A DNA stretch of 64,000 nt, taken from the NCBI GenBank assembly GCA_964369685.1, contig CAYJFB010000004.1, positions 1 through 64,000 on the forward strand, given 5' to 3'. This document shows, in pieces, positions 26,685 to 36,465 of this stretch. The notes below the pieces were generated by a model, which worked only from the letters and a program-made list of their open reading frames with translations, was not told where the DNA came from and did not search any database. The translations under genes were made by a program, and so were the position numbers. The first letter of the stretch is position 1, and every line of letters begins with the position of its first letter. The stretch is from Avidesulfovibrio sp964369685 (lineage in GTDB: Bacteria; Desulfobacterota; Desulfovibrionia; Desulfovibrionales; Desulfovibrionaceae).

Positions 26685-27554
26685 ATGTTTTGGTATCAAG
26701 CTTATTACACATCTTGTCGAATCAATGGTTGTGGTGGTTTCAAAGTGTGTGCTCAGTCTGAGGGACTTTCTGCCGACGATCTGGATGAAATCGTGCGCTA
26801 CGGATTACACCGTCCTCCTCTTTATTTGCACAATCTCGATGCCACACACGCGCAATGCCCAACAGCCTTCCGTTGGCTCAAACTCAACAGCACACGATAT
26901 GTTTTACAAAAAAGCCACTATTTGGGACTCGATGACACAGGGCGTGACGGCAACTTTTTTACACACAGTCTCATAAGTACAACCCCTTATCCACGTGTTT
27001 CAACATGGATGATTGATTGTCTTTTGTGGTCAGGCTGGCAAAACGCCTTTACCGATTCTGCACATACACCGTCCTTGCCTGTCGTTGAACTGCCATCGAC
27101 GACAGAAGAAATCACAGACATGTTCAGTTGGGAAAATTTAGCAATGTTTCTGCATAAACAATCAGAACGCGTGCTGTGGCTTGAGTACATGTTGGCAGGG
27201 CTTTTTTTGCCTGCACAAAAAATTGTCATTATTGATGAAAAGGAATATGCGCCGTATTGGCTCGCGTGTCTGACAAAACTGTTGCCGCGCGACACAGCCA
27301 ACAGACTTACCTTTTCAACCTATCAAAAAAACCGTCTTCCTGCCGTAAATATTGTCGTCACCGTCCCCGAAGTCGCTTGGGCTTCTTCTCCTGAAGAAAT
27401 GTTGTGTGATGTGCAAACAACGCTGCCGCAGAATAACCCAAACATACCTGAAAAAGCCCATCATTACGCACAGAAACTCGTTTCAACACTCTATAAAACA
27501 CCGCAAAACATTTCAAATGTTTTGGAAACTTTCACGCGTTTTAAAAGAAAATAG
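26685..27554 (+). CDS. GTPase-associated protein 1 (GAP1-N type)
   Basis: A 289-aa soluble protein. Its first 120 residues follow the GAP1 N-terminal pattern as I know it: QAYYTSCRINGCGGFKVCAQ, SEGL, RPPLYLHN, CPTAFRWLKL, YLGLDDTGRDGNFFTH. The remainder (LFLPAQKIVIIDE onwards) fits the middle region of such proteins, but it is shorter than many. It starts one nt after the GTPase stop and lacks its own clear ribosome site, so translation is likely coupled. It is taken as the partner of that GTPase; the assignment is from memory of the family pattern. Confidence 0.7.
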   Translation: MFWYQAYYTSCRINGCGGFKVCAQSEGLSADDLDEIVRYGLHRPPLYLHNLDATHAQCPTAFRWLKLNSTRYVLQKSHYLGLDDTGRDGNFFTHSLISTTPYPRVSTWMIDCLLWSGWQNAFTDSAHTPSLPVVELPSTTEEITDMFSWENLAMFLHKQSERVLWLEYMLAGLFLPAQKIVIIDEKEYAPYWLACLTKLLPRDTANRLTFSTYQKNRLPAVNIVVTVPEVAWASSPEEMLCDVQTTLPQNNPNIPEKAHHYAQKLVSTLYKTPQNISNVLETFTRFKRK

Positions 27555-27768
27555 CATTTTATGAAAAATAACATGTTATTATTTAAAATATATCGATAAC
27601 ACAACAATATTATTTATTAATGAATCTTTTTCTCATGGTATCATGATTTAAAAAAGCGTTCTTCGGATTGTTTCAGCGACTTGAAGCACAATCTTTATTC
27701 ATGTATAGTTGTATTATTCAGAATGCCTATTAAGCGAAATGTAAACAATGTAATAAAGGGTATAGACT

Positions 27769-28104
27769 ATGTCTAAAATGCGAACAGGATGTTTGTTTAT
27801 CTGTTTATTGCCTTTTTTATGTATGATCTTTGTTGGCGTAATGAGCATCATACAAGGTCAGGGAAATGGAAACAGTATTGGTGTCATCCTTCTTGGCCTT
27901 TTCATGTGCGCTTTTATCTGGTTAGTATGGTTTTTTATGAAAAAAGCTACGAAAAAACGTAAAAAGCGCGTCTCACGTAAAGGTCATGGCCGTTCTGCTT
28001 CAGCTCATCGTCGTGATGGCGACGACAATGATGACGATGACGACGATGATGACGATGATGACGGTGATGACGGTGATGACGGTGATGATTCAGACAATGA
28101 TTAA
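27769..28104 (+). CDS. Membrane protein with poly-Asp C-terminal tail
   Basis: 111 aa: two hydrophobic helices (about 7-27 and 36-57), a strongly basic stretch (58-82, Lys/Arg-rich), then a tail of about 30 residues that is almost only Asp with Gly spacers. The tail is encoded by GAT/GAC repeats and GGTGATGAC units, so it may vary in length by slippage. AAAGGG lies before the ATG. It lies 214 nt after the GAP1 gene. I know no family; a charged tail of this kind could bind calcium, basic proteins or the envelope. Confidence 0.65.
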   Translation: MSKMRTGCLFICLLPFLCMIFVGVMSIIQGQGNGNSIGVILLGLFMCAFIWLVWFFMKKATKKRKKRVSRKGHGRSASAHRRDGDDNDDDDDDDDDDDGDDGDDGDDSDND

Positions 28105-28156
28105 TGCGTGTTTGCTGAGAGTCTATGGTTGCATACGGCGATGTTTTATAAAATGT

Positions 28157-28182
28157 TATAGCTTGTAAAAATACAGGCTATA
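28157..28182 (+). other. Hairpin in the leader of the beta-helix gene
   Basis: An 11-bp stem, TATAGCTTGTA with TACAGGCTATA (one G-T pair), around AAAA. It lies 20 nt before the start of the next gene, without a T-run, and could affect ribosome access or mRNA stability. Confidence 0.35.
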
Positions 28183-28201
28183 CAAACGCTGAGGAGTTGC
28201 A

Positions 28202-29494
28202 ATGAGAATAAAACAGCTTTTTTGGGTGTTGTCAGTTCTGTCACTTTTTATAGTTACTCCGTCTTTTGCTGCAGAATGGTTTGTGTCGCAAGAAGTTGGC
28301 AAAAATAACAAGGACGGAAAAACAGCAACGACTCCTTTTAAAAATATTCAAAAAGCCATTGATAAAGCCGCCGACGGAGACGTCATCAAAATTGCTCAAG
28401 GCAATTATTATGGATTGATGAATGTCGGTAATATTCTTTTGAAAAAAGCAGTTACTCTTGAAGGCGGTTATGCAACAGATTTTTCAACAAGAGATGTCTT
28501 AAAATACCAAACAAAAATTCAACCTGACAACAAATCAAACAAATCGGGACTCAATCATCCTTTATTACGCATTATGGTGAAAAAAGGTACTGTCGTACTT
28601 GATGGGCTGTTGTTTGATAAAGGTCAATCAAACAATTATCATATGACAAAAGGCGTTGTCGAAGGTCTTGGCGGCATGCTTTTACATCCTCCGACAAAAG
28701 CGACGACAACAAGCATTCCCAATGCCAAAATGCCACTTATCGCAGGGCCGAGTTCAGGCGGTTTTGAAGGCGATTTGTTGATTCAAAACTGTATGTTTTT
28801 GAACGGTAACAATGCGGGCATTCGCTTTCAAGCCGATGGTAAAGTGACGATTCAAAATTGTGTGTTTGTCGGCAATGTGATGTCTGCCGTAGAATTAAAC
28901 GGCGGCAAAGCGAATTCGAGAGGCTTGTTGGAGTTTGCCAACAACACGGTTTTGTTCACTTGGACAAGAACGGCCGAAATGTCTGACATGGGCTACGGCG
29001 TTCGTGCAAGACGAGGTATGGATTATAATATTCACAATAATCTGATTGCATTCAACGCATGGAGTGGTATTGATTCGACACACGACGATCCCAATCGTAA
29101 ATTATCCATCGATAATAATATGTTTTTGTTTAATAAGCAGGGCGATTTATTAATCACATACAGCGGCACACTGTTTCCTGTGACAGTTGATCTTTTTGGC
29201 GATGTTGAGTTGGAAAGTGCTGAAGGCAATGTGGCGCCTGAAGACATGGCTGTCATTGCCGATGTCATCAACAAAGAGTATGCTTCAAATTTCTTGGCTG
29301 CTTCCTATAAAGAAGAGGTCAGCCATGATCCGAATTCGGCTGCCAACCAGTTGCGTTCTATGCTTGGGCAAAATCAACAAGGTACGATTCAATCCACAGT
29401 GAGCATGTATGCCAATCAATATCCGTTTGATGACGGTTTGAAGTTGTTCGGTGCAGTGCTCGGCTATGGAGCTCAAATCCCCGGACAAAATTAA
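28202..29494 (+). CDS. Secreted right-handed beta-helix protein
   Basis: 430 aa. Signal peptide of about 23 residues with cleavage after SFAA (MRIKQLFWVLSVLSLFIV core). The body shows a right-handed parallel beta-helix of the pectate-lyase-like type: PFKNIQKAIDKAADGDVIKIAQG, then repeats such as GNNAGIRFQADGKVTIQNC, NNLIAFNAWSGID. Such proteins often bind or cleave polysaccharides, but no catalytic set is evident. GAGGAG lies before the ATG. It lies just before the alpha-2-macroglobulin gene, which suggests a shared periplasmic or surface role. Confidence 0.75.
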   Translation: MRIKQLFWVLSVLSLFIVTPSFAAEWFVSQEVGKNNKDGKTATTPFKNIQKAIDKAADGDVIKIAQGNYYGLMNVGNILLKKAVTLEGGYATDFSTRDVLKYQTKIQPDNKSNKSGLNHPLLRIMVKKGTVVLDGLLFDKGQSNNYHMTKGVVEGLGGMLLHPPTKATTTSIPNAKMPLIAGPSSGGFEGDLLIQNCMFLNGNNAGIRFQADGKVTIQNCVFVGNVMSAVELNGGKANSRGLLEFANNTVLFTWTRTAEMSDMGYGVRARRGMDYNIHNNLIAFNAWSGIDSTHDDPNRKLSIDNNMFLFNKQGDLLITYSGTLFPVTVDLFGDVELESAEGNVAPEDMAVIADVINKEYASNFLAASYKEEVSHDPNSAANQLRSMLGQNQQGTIQSTVSMYANQYPFDDGLKLFGAVLGYGAQIPGQN

Positions 29495-29506
29495 ATGTTC
29501 TTTTTT

Positions 29507-29529
29507 CTGGGGGAAATGAGTTCCCCCAG
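29507..29529. repeat. G-rich hairpin repeat, copy 3
   Basis: CTGGGGGAA and TTCCCCCAG around ATGAG, with a T-run before and ATCCCCTTG after. It lies 12 nt after the beta-helix gene stop, but the T-run is on the wrong side for a plus-strand terminator. Confidence 0.55.
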
Positions 29530-29656
29530 ATCCCCTTGACTCTGCGGTGTACTTAAAATGCGAAAAAGAGATGTGTTTCTGTGTGGTCAAAGCGTTGTCG
29601 CGTTTTGAATGCGCCGCAGTTCGACTACATCAAACACAATCATCAGCGAGGATAGT

Positions 29657-32600
29657 ATGAAGCGTTGTATAGGCATTTTTTTTCTTTTACTATGCAGTAT
29701 TGTCCTCGTCGGTACGGTGCATGCCGAATCCGCTTATTGGACAGTACAGGGAACATCGGCACGCGGTTGGGATACAACGTTACGTGTCGATTTTCTTATG
29801 GATGAAACCCGTTGTCGTAAGGCGTATGGCGAGCGTTGGTTCCAGCAATGTTCTGCGGATATCGGCGGTCAACCCGGACAACTTGCTCGTGGAGTGCGCA
29901 TGGTGCCTGCCGTTGCAGGAGAATGGCGTTGGGTAAACCAAGGCGTTTTGCGTTTTGAACCTGAACTCTCTCTCAAACCCAATAGCATATATACTGTTGA
30001 TGTAAGCGGATTGGCTTTGCCGAATAACGTACATATTGAACACAAAAAAGTGAGTGTACGCACGCTCCCGCAAGCAGTGACTATAGAGACAGAGAATGTG
30101 TGGATCGATCCTTCAAGCAAAGAGGAGCATGCTTTTTCTGTTCCCTTACGTTTTACATGGCCTATAGATGCAAAAGATTTTGCTAAACGGCTTTCTCTCA
30201 AGCCTGAAGTCGATAACGGTCTTGTGCTGGGGACACCGCGAATCACATGGAATCAAGATCGGCGTGAGGCCTTGCTGTCTGTACCTATACATCGCTTGGG
30301 TGTCAGTAAAACAGGCATACAACTTATGGTTGACGGCATCCCCTTGGCTTTTGAAAAAAACGATGTGGTGCAGATACAATACAACAATCCTACAGCCGGT
30401 CATCGTTTTACCGTACCCGGACGTGACGAAACATTTGTACTGCGTAAAATAACACTGCAACAAGACTATGATACTGATTTGGCACGGTATTGGTATGTAG
30501 AGTTTAAGCCATCTTTACACATGCGCCCTCAAGAGGCCTTGAATTTTTTACAAATTATAGAACTTCCTTTGTCTGTCAGTTCGGAAGCGCAAGAACCGTT
30601 TGACTGGCGCAAGCCCGATCACATCGATCCTCGCGATTTGGAACGCGGTAAACGCCTTACACCCGAAGCGGTACAAGTGCTTGATGAACCGACAGACACG
30701 TTGCGTTTTCGCATTCCTGCGACATCGGGACGCTATGTTTTTGCACGCCTCAGAGCGGGCGCCAAAGCCGCAAACGGTCAGGAACTAAAAACAAATTGGT
30801 TCAATGTGATGCAAGTTCCTGTTGCTCATCCTGAGTTAAATTTGTTGCAGCCTGGTCATGTGCTGTCTCTGAGCGGCGAGCGAATTTTGGATCTGCACGC
30901 GACAAATATTCAAGAAATTTCATGGCGTGTATCACGCGTACGTGATCCGTTTTTGGCCTTATTAGCGCGTCAGGCCAATTTTGAATCGCCGTATACCGAT
31001 TTTGATCTGCTTTCAGATGTGGCGACAGGAACATTGAGTGTACCGAGTAAAGCGGTCGGTGAGCCGCAATTTGTAGCTCTGAAATTGGATGAAATGGTCG
31101 CCCAATTACCAAACAATAAAGGCGCGGCCAAAGGTCTTTTGTTTGTAGAATTGCAAGGGATAGACAAAATCGGCAGTGCAACCAATGCAGGAACTTATGA
31201 TCGCAGTACACACGCTTCGCGTTTGATTTTGGTCAGCAATCTTGGTTTAATGTTAAAAGAATTGCCAAACGGTGCGGTGACGGCGTTTGTGAGTGATTTA
31301 CAAGCAGGCGGCCCTTTGGCTGATGTGCAAGTACATGTGCTCGGTGCTAACGGACGACCCGTAGCGACAGCGCGTACCGATAGAGACGGCCGTGCCGATC
31401 TGCCGTCATTGCGTGGTTTTACGCGTGAAAAAGATCCTGTGGCTGTGGTCGCGGTACAAGGTGACGGTGAACAGGCCGATCTGGCGTGGTTATCGCTTTC
31501 AGACGGCACACGTCGTGTGGAGCATGCAAATTTTGCCGTTGCGGGTCGTCATGTTGTGGCTGATGATTTGTTGGCTTCGGTCTTTACGCAGCGTGGTCTG
31601 TATCAACCCGGTGAAACGTTGCGTTTTGGGTGTGTTTTGCGCCGTAGTGATTGGAACGCGTTGCCTGAGCGTTTACCGTTGTTGGCGGTCTTGAGCGATC
31701 CGACGGGGCGAGTTGTTTTACGTCAACAGGTCACTGTCGGTGCTGACGGACTTGTAACCCTTGATTGGCAATCCTCGTTGAATTCTCCTACAGGGCGGTA
31801 TAGACTCGATTTCTTGACAGGCAATACGCTTGGCGAACGGTTTCGTGAAGACAGCTTTTTGGGTTCTGTTTATGTCAGACTTGAAGCCTTTCAACCCGAT
31901 TCCATGACTGTGGGGATGCAATTCAGACCGCATGATCAAAGTCTCAGTAAAGGTTGGATTGTGACGCCTCCGTCAGGACAGGAAGACAATCTTCCCGATC
32001 TTGGCATTCATGTGCGTAACCTTTATGGTGCGCCTGCTGTTGACCGTCTTGTGCGCGGAACGTATGCAAGTCGTCCTGCACGGTTACATTTTGCAGGTTA
32101 TGAAGAATACACGTTTTTTGATAATGCACCGATGCAGAATAACCAAACTGAATTGACATTGTCCGAAAAACGCACAAATGAAAAAGGGGAAGCGAGTGTT
32201 TCGCTACCTCTTGATCGCTTGCGTTTGGGAACCCAGACAGGAACAGTGTTTGTCGAAGTTCAAGAAGCGGCAGGCGGACGTGTTGTTATTCAACAAAAAG
32301 ATGCCTTGTTTTCTCCTGCCAAAACGCTGACAGGTTGGATTCCCAAAGGGCCGGGCACAAATCTCAATTATATTCCGCAAAATATGCAAACGGCGTTACA
32401 TTTTATAACGTTGGACAACACCTTGCAATCTGTGAGTGCGGGAACATTGTCACTCACGTTGTCTGCACGGCGTTTTGTGAACAGTTTGGTTACCGATGCA
32501 CGCGGTGAATACCGTTATGACCAAACCCCCGTAGACAACGAAATCAGTAAAACACAGATAACCCCCGGTGCAGACGGTTTTTTATGGAATATTCCCAGTG

Positions 32601-35416
32601 AAACAACAGGTGATTTTTTGTTAACTGTCAAAAACACAGAAGGAACAACGCTTGCTGTGGTTCCCTTCTCTGTTGCGGGACAAAGCCTTGCCACACCGAA
32701 TGATATCGTGTCCACAAATCCTGTGGCGGGGAACATGCGCATACGATTGGACAAGAGTACCTATCGTGCCGACGAGACAATCAACGTGCGCCTTTCAACA
32801 CCCTATGATGGTTATGGCTTGCTCACTATTGAACGTGAAAATGTGTTGGCTCAACAGTGGATTCGAGCCAAAGCCGGTGACAGTGTACACAGTATTCGTA
32901 TTCCTGAACAGCTTGAAGGCCGCGGTTATGTTTCGTTGTCTTTTGTACGCAGTCAGGATTCTGAAGCCATTTATATGGATCCGTACAGTGTTGCTATTGA
33001 GCCGTTTACAGTTGGCATGGAACGGCGTGATATGGGGTTGCGTCTTGAATTACCAGAACGCCTTTATCCGGGACAACGCGCTTCTGTCCGTGTGTCGTCC
33101 AAGGTTGCGGGTAAAGCTGTTGTCTTTGCCGTTGATGAGGGTGTGTTGCAATTGACGCGTTTCCAAACCCCGAATCCTTTACGTGATTTGTTGGCTGATC
33201 GTGCCTTGGATGTGGAAACCAGACAAATTTATGATTTGTTGATGCCTGAACACACGCGTTTGCGTGGGCGCATGGCTGCTTTTGGCGGTGGTATGGATGC
33301 CTCGGCAAGCGGACGTTTTTCCAATCCCTTTAAACGCCGTGCCGAACCACCGTTTACGTTATGGACAGGGCTTGTTGATGTGACACCGCAAGGTGTGGAC
33401 ATTCCTTTCACGGTGCCTGCACACATTAACAGTCGGATTCGTTTTATGGTTGTGGGGTCTGCGTTGTCGGCACCGCAAACAACGTTTAAAATTTTCGGCG
33501 ATGCGGAGCAAGAGACGCTCTTTGCCATGAGTGGCAGTGCCGAAACGTTTGTTGAAGTGCGCGGTGATTTGGTGTTGTCGCCGCAATTACCGCTTGCTGT
33601 ATTGCCGAAAGATCGCTTTGACGGTGCGTTGGTGCTTGCCAACACCACCGAAAAAGACATGAATGTAGATATCATGATGGACACCGACAGCGCGTTTGTT
33701 GCCGAAAAAGCGATTCAAGAGTCATTGTTGTTGCCTGCCGGTGCTGAAAAAACGTTGCCTTTTGTCTTGCAGGCGCAAGATGAACTTGGTGAACGTGTCG
33801 TGCGTTTTCTTGTGCGTCACGGTAAAGCCACACAAGAACGTGTGATGTCATTGTCAATCCGTCCTGTCACACCGAAAGTGCGTACCGAAAAAGCGGGTCA
33901 AAGTAACGGTAAAATCATCGTTGAACAAGCACGTCAACTCTACCCGTATGAAGCCGTCGGACAAATGAGTGTTTCAACGGCACCGTTACCGATGTTGCGT
34001 GCGTTTATGCAACAACTCAACAGTTATCCGTATGGGTGTACCGAACAGCTGATCAGCCGTAGCATGCCACACGCGGCTTTGGCAGCCTTGCCTCAACTAC
34101 AAAAGCTTGTGGATTCACATCCCAATCTTTCTGATAGTGAACAAGCAAAACATGTCGCCCAATTGCAAACAGACACACTCAGTCGTTTGGAAGCTTCCTT
34201 GTCTTATGGGAATGGTGTCGGTCTTTGGCCAAATACAGAGGCTTCTGTGTGGTTGACGGCGTATGCAGGTGACTTTTTGCTCACTTTGAACGAAGCCGGT
34301 AACGGCACTTCGGAAGCTTTATCGAGGCGGTTGTTTCAGTCGTTGGATAGGATGACGGGGCGTTCGCCTGCATCGCTTGAAGAAGCCCGTGCGTTGGCGT
34401 ATGCCATTTGGGTTGCAACGCGTTATGGAATGATCACTACACAAGAATTGGAACAGCTTGAAAACGTGTTACCGAAGCTCACCAAAACATGGCACAATGA
34501 TATTACGGCGGCGCTCATGGCAGGCAGCTATGCGTTGTTGCGTTTGGATAAAAAGGCGCAACAATTGTTACCTCAAAAAGGAATGTTGGTGACAGACGAC
34601 GAGTTGCTCTCTGAGCTTGGTGCGCAAGCTTTGTATATTTTGGTGTTACAGCGTCATTTTCCGAATAGGTTAGAAGACGGTCAAACCATAGCCAACCTTG
34701 TACAAAAAGCCATATTAAACCTTGCCAACGGACAAAGTAACACCACGTCTGCCGCACTGACCGTACGAGCCTTGCTTGCCGCAACACAAACACTGCATCT
34801 TGCGGATACAATAGACTCAGGCACAGTGCCAGATATCGAATGCGAAGCGTATGCCGCAGGTTTTACAAACGATCAAGCCGAACTCAGTGTTTTGGACGGT
34901 CTTGTCAGTTTGAATGCCCCGGGTTGTCTTCGTTATGGCATCACAAGTACGGCGCCGGTGTATTGGCATGTTGTCAACGACGGATTTGATCGGACGTTGG
35001 CTCCTGCGTATGTGTCGGGGATGACGCTTGAACGCCGATATGTCAATGTTGCAGGAGAAACAATTACACCCGAAACGACACTTAAACTCGGTGAACTGGT
35101 AACCGTATTGCTGACTGTACGCGCACAAGATCGGTCGATAAAGAATGCTGTTCTTGTAGATATGTTGCCCGGTGCCTTGGAACCGCTATTACCGACACAA
35201 GGTAATCAAACAGTTACAGGATCATATACACGTTTTGAGCGTCAAGAAGACCGCGGAATTTTTTTCCTTGATGTTAACACAACAGCGCAAACGTTGACGT
35301 ATACAACGCGAGTTGTGGCTTCGGGACGCTTTACGGCGCCTGCGGCTGCGGTGACGGCGATGTATGCACCCACACAAACCGCACGTACCGCATCGACACA
35401 ACTGGTTGTCGAATAA
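29657..35416 (+). CDS. Bacterial alpha-2-macroglobulin
   Basis: 1919 aa with a signal peptide (cleavage after VHA, about residue 23). Macroglobulin domains fill the N-terminal half, including FTQRGLYQPGETLRFG. The thioester motif GCTEQ (Cys near 1461) lies in YPYGCTEQLISR; the usual CLEQ has Thr in place of Leu. The alpha-helical thioester domain and a receptor-like C-terminus follow. These periplasmic proteins trap proteases that attack the envelope. The ATG at 29657, after GCGAGGATAG, precedes the signal peptide; the longer frame does not. The peptidoglycan synthase pbpC that often follows is absent here. Confidence 0.9.
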   Translation: MKRCIGIFFLLLCSIVLVGTVHAESAYWTVQGTSARGWDTTLRVDFLMDETRCRKAYGERWFQQCSADIGGQPGQLARGVRMVPAVAGEWRWVNQGVLRFEPELSLKPNSIYTVDVSGLALPNNVHIEHKKVSVRTLPQAVTIETENVWIDPSSKEEHAFSVPLRFTWPIDAKDFAKRLSLKPEVDNGLVLGTPRITWNQDRREALLSVPIHRLGVSKTGIQLMVDGIPLAFEKNDVVQIQYNNPTAGHRFTVPGRDETFVLRKITLQQDYDTDLARYWYVEFKPSLHMRPQEALNFLQIIELPLSVSSEAQEPFDWRKPDHIDPRDLERGKRLTPEAVQVLDEPTDTLRFRIPATSGRYVFARLRAGAKAANGQELKTNWFNVMQVPVAHPELNLLQPGHVLSLSGERILDLHATNIQEISWRVSRVRDPFLALLARQANFESPYTDFDLLSDVATGTLSVPSKAVGEPQFVALKLDEMVAQLPNNKGAAKGLLFVELQGIDKIGSATNAGTYDRSTHASRLILVSNLGLMLKELPNGAVTAFVSDLQAGGPLADVQVHVLGANGRPVATARTDRDGRADLPSLRGFTREKDPVAVVAVQGDGEQADLAWLSLSDGTRRVEHANFAVAGRHVVADDLLASVFTQRGLYQPGETLRFGCVLRRSDWNALPERLPLLAVLSDPTGRVVLRQQVTVGADGLVTLDWQSSLNSPTGRYRLDFLTGNTLGERFREDSFLGSVYVRLEAFQPDSMTVGMQFRPHDQSLSKGWIVTPPSGQEDNLPDLGIHVRNLYGAPAVDRLVRGTYASRPARLHFAGYEEYTFFDNAPMQNNQTELTLSEKRTNEKGEASVSLPLDRLRLGTQTGTVFVEVQEAAGGRVVIQQKDALFSPAKTLTGWIPKGPGTNLNYIPQNMQTALHFITLDNTLQSVSAGTLSLTLSARRFVNSLVTDARGEYRYDQTPVDNEISKTQITPGADGFLWNIPSETTGDFLLTVKNTEGTTLAVVPFSVAGQSLATPNDIVSTNPVAGNMRIRLDKSTYRADETINVRLSTPYDGYGLLTIERENVLAQQWIRAKAGDSVHSIRIPEQLEGRGYVSLSFVRSQDSEAIYMDPYSVAIEPFTVGMERRDMGLRLELPERLYPGQRASVRVSSKVAGKAVVFAVDEGVLQLTRFQTPNPLRDLLADRALDVETRQIYDLLMPEHTRLRGRMAAFGGGMDASASGRFSNPFKRRAEPPFTLWTGLVDVTPQGVDIPFTVPAHINSRIRFMVVGSALSAPQTTFKIFGDAEQETLFAMSGSAETFVEVRGDLVLSPQLPLAVLPKDRFDGALVLANTTEKDMNVDIMMDTDSAFVAEKAIQESLLLPAGAEKTLPFVLQAQDELGERVVRFLVRHGKATQERVMSLSIRPVTPKVRTEKAGQSNGKIIVEQARQLYPYEAVGQMSVSTAPLPMLRAFMQQLNSYPYGCTEQLISRSMPHAALAALPQLQKLVDSHPNLSDSEQAKHVAQLQTDTLSRLEASLSYGNGVGLWPNTEASVWLTAYAGDFLLTLNEAGNGTSEALSRRLFQSLDRMTGRSPASLEEARALAYAIWVATRYGMITTQELEQLENVLPKLTKTWHNDITAALMAGSYALLRLDKKAQQLLPQKGMLVTDDELLSELGAQALYILVLQRHFPNRLEDGQTIANLVQKAILNLANGQSNTTSAALTVRALLAATQTLHLADTIDSGTVPDIECEAYAAGFTNDQAELSVLDGLVSLNAPGCLRYGITSTAPVYWHVVNDGFDRTLAPAYVSGMTLERRYVNVAGETITPETTLKLGELVTVLLTVRAQDRSIKNAVLVDMLPGALEPLLPTQGNQTVTGSYTRFERQEDRGIFFLDVNTTAQTLTYTTRVVASGRFTAPAAAVTAMYAPTQTARTASTQLVVE

Positions 35417-35426
35417 GTTTTTTTCT

Positions 35427-35499
35427 GGGGGGACAAAGCCTGCAAGGCACAGTCCCCCTTACAAGGATACATGCTTAAGGCGTCTCAGGGTATCTTTTT
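35427..35499. repeat. Composite G-rich repeat, copy 4
   Basis: A hairpin GGGGGGAC...GTCCCCC (35427-35458), preceded by a T-run, then a box CTTAAGGCGTCTCAGGG (35473-35489) and a T-run. The layout is the same as at 20140-20285 and 53322-53460. It lies after the alpha-2-macroglobulin stop, and the final T-run may make the second part a terminator. Confidence 0.55.
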
Positions 35500-35598
35500 T
35501 ATATGAAATTGGAGATCTGTTTCAGTATTTCTTGCATATTGTGACGCATCAGGGTAAAAAAATGAAAAATGTTTGAATAACGGTGCAGGAGCAAAAGC

Positions 35599-36465
35599 AT
35601 GAGCACAACAGGTAAAATAGCTAAAATAACAATTCCTTTTTTGCACCAAGCCTTGTATGCAAAACAAAACCATGCTGAAAACGTATTGGATTCGCCGGAA
35701 CAATGGACACATCGGCTTTGTGGTTTGGTCATGTCAGAACGCGAGGTTCGTGTCACATTGACAGAATTACAAGCCATGGACAGTGCGCTTTTAAATCAAG
35801 CCATAAGTCATGTTGTCAACGATATGCATAAGACACTCACTGCACAACAACAAACGACAACACAAAACGAAAAGCAAGCGCTCGATGCCTTCGTGAACAC
35901 ACACGGAAACAGTGCTCACCCCCCTACATCACAACAGCACGCTCCTAACATTCTAGGCCAAGACGAAAATGCCTTGCGTTTGCGAGCACAGCATTTGTTG
36001 TTGATGGATTGGGTACAAGAAGAACGCGTTCTGGAAATTAAACAATTAGCACAAAACTATACAAAAGAAGCCATCGAACTGGCTGAATTGTTTTCTGATC
36101 AAACGTTGCCACAACCCGATGCTCAAAAAGCATCAGAAGAACTTCAAACGATTTCAAGCTTGAACACAGATGTTGAAACGTTATTATTTCCTTGGGAATT
36201 TGTTTTGGCACAGCTGAGTTGGTTTTTACCGCATGACGTGTTGCTTGTTGTCGGCAGTCCTTTGCTATATGATAGCTTGCAAGAACACGGGCAATCTGCA
36301 CAAATACCTGCAACAATAAAAACACTCACGGATGGAGAACAGCTGTGGACATGCCCGTTACGTCCGCTTTTGGGTATGTGGGCTGTGATGGCAGATCCGA
36401 AACACACAGACCGCGTGTTTTCGTTTGTTATTCCCTCCACCGTCATAGCGGAGTCTATGGAATGA
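35599..36465 (+). CDS. Conserved hypothetical protein, 288 aa
   Basis: A soluble, helical, Gln-rich protein without signal peptide. The centre (about 80-120) is low complexity (Gln, Thr, His). The C-terminus contains HDVLLVVGSPLLYDSLQEHG and LRPLLGMWAVMADPKHTDR, which look globular, but I recognise no domain. GGAG lies before the ATG. Its stop overlaps the start of the HAD phosphatase gene (ATGA), which points to a linked function in a two-gene unit. Confidence 0.65.
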   Translation: MSTTGKIAKITIPFLHQALYAKQNHAENVLDSPEQWTHRLCGLVMSEREVRVTLTELQAMDSALLNQAISHVVNDMHKTLTAQQQTTTQNEKQALDAFVNTHGNSAHPPTSQQHAPNILGQDENALRLRAQHLLLMDWVQEERVLEIKQLAQNYTKEAIELAELFSDQTLPQPDAQKASEELQTISSLNTDVETLLFPWEFVLAQLSWFLPHDVLLVVGSPLLYDSLQEHGQSAQIPATIKTLTDGEQLWTCPLRPLLGMWAVMADPKHTDRVFSFVIPSTVIAESME

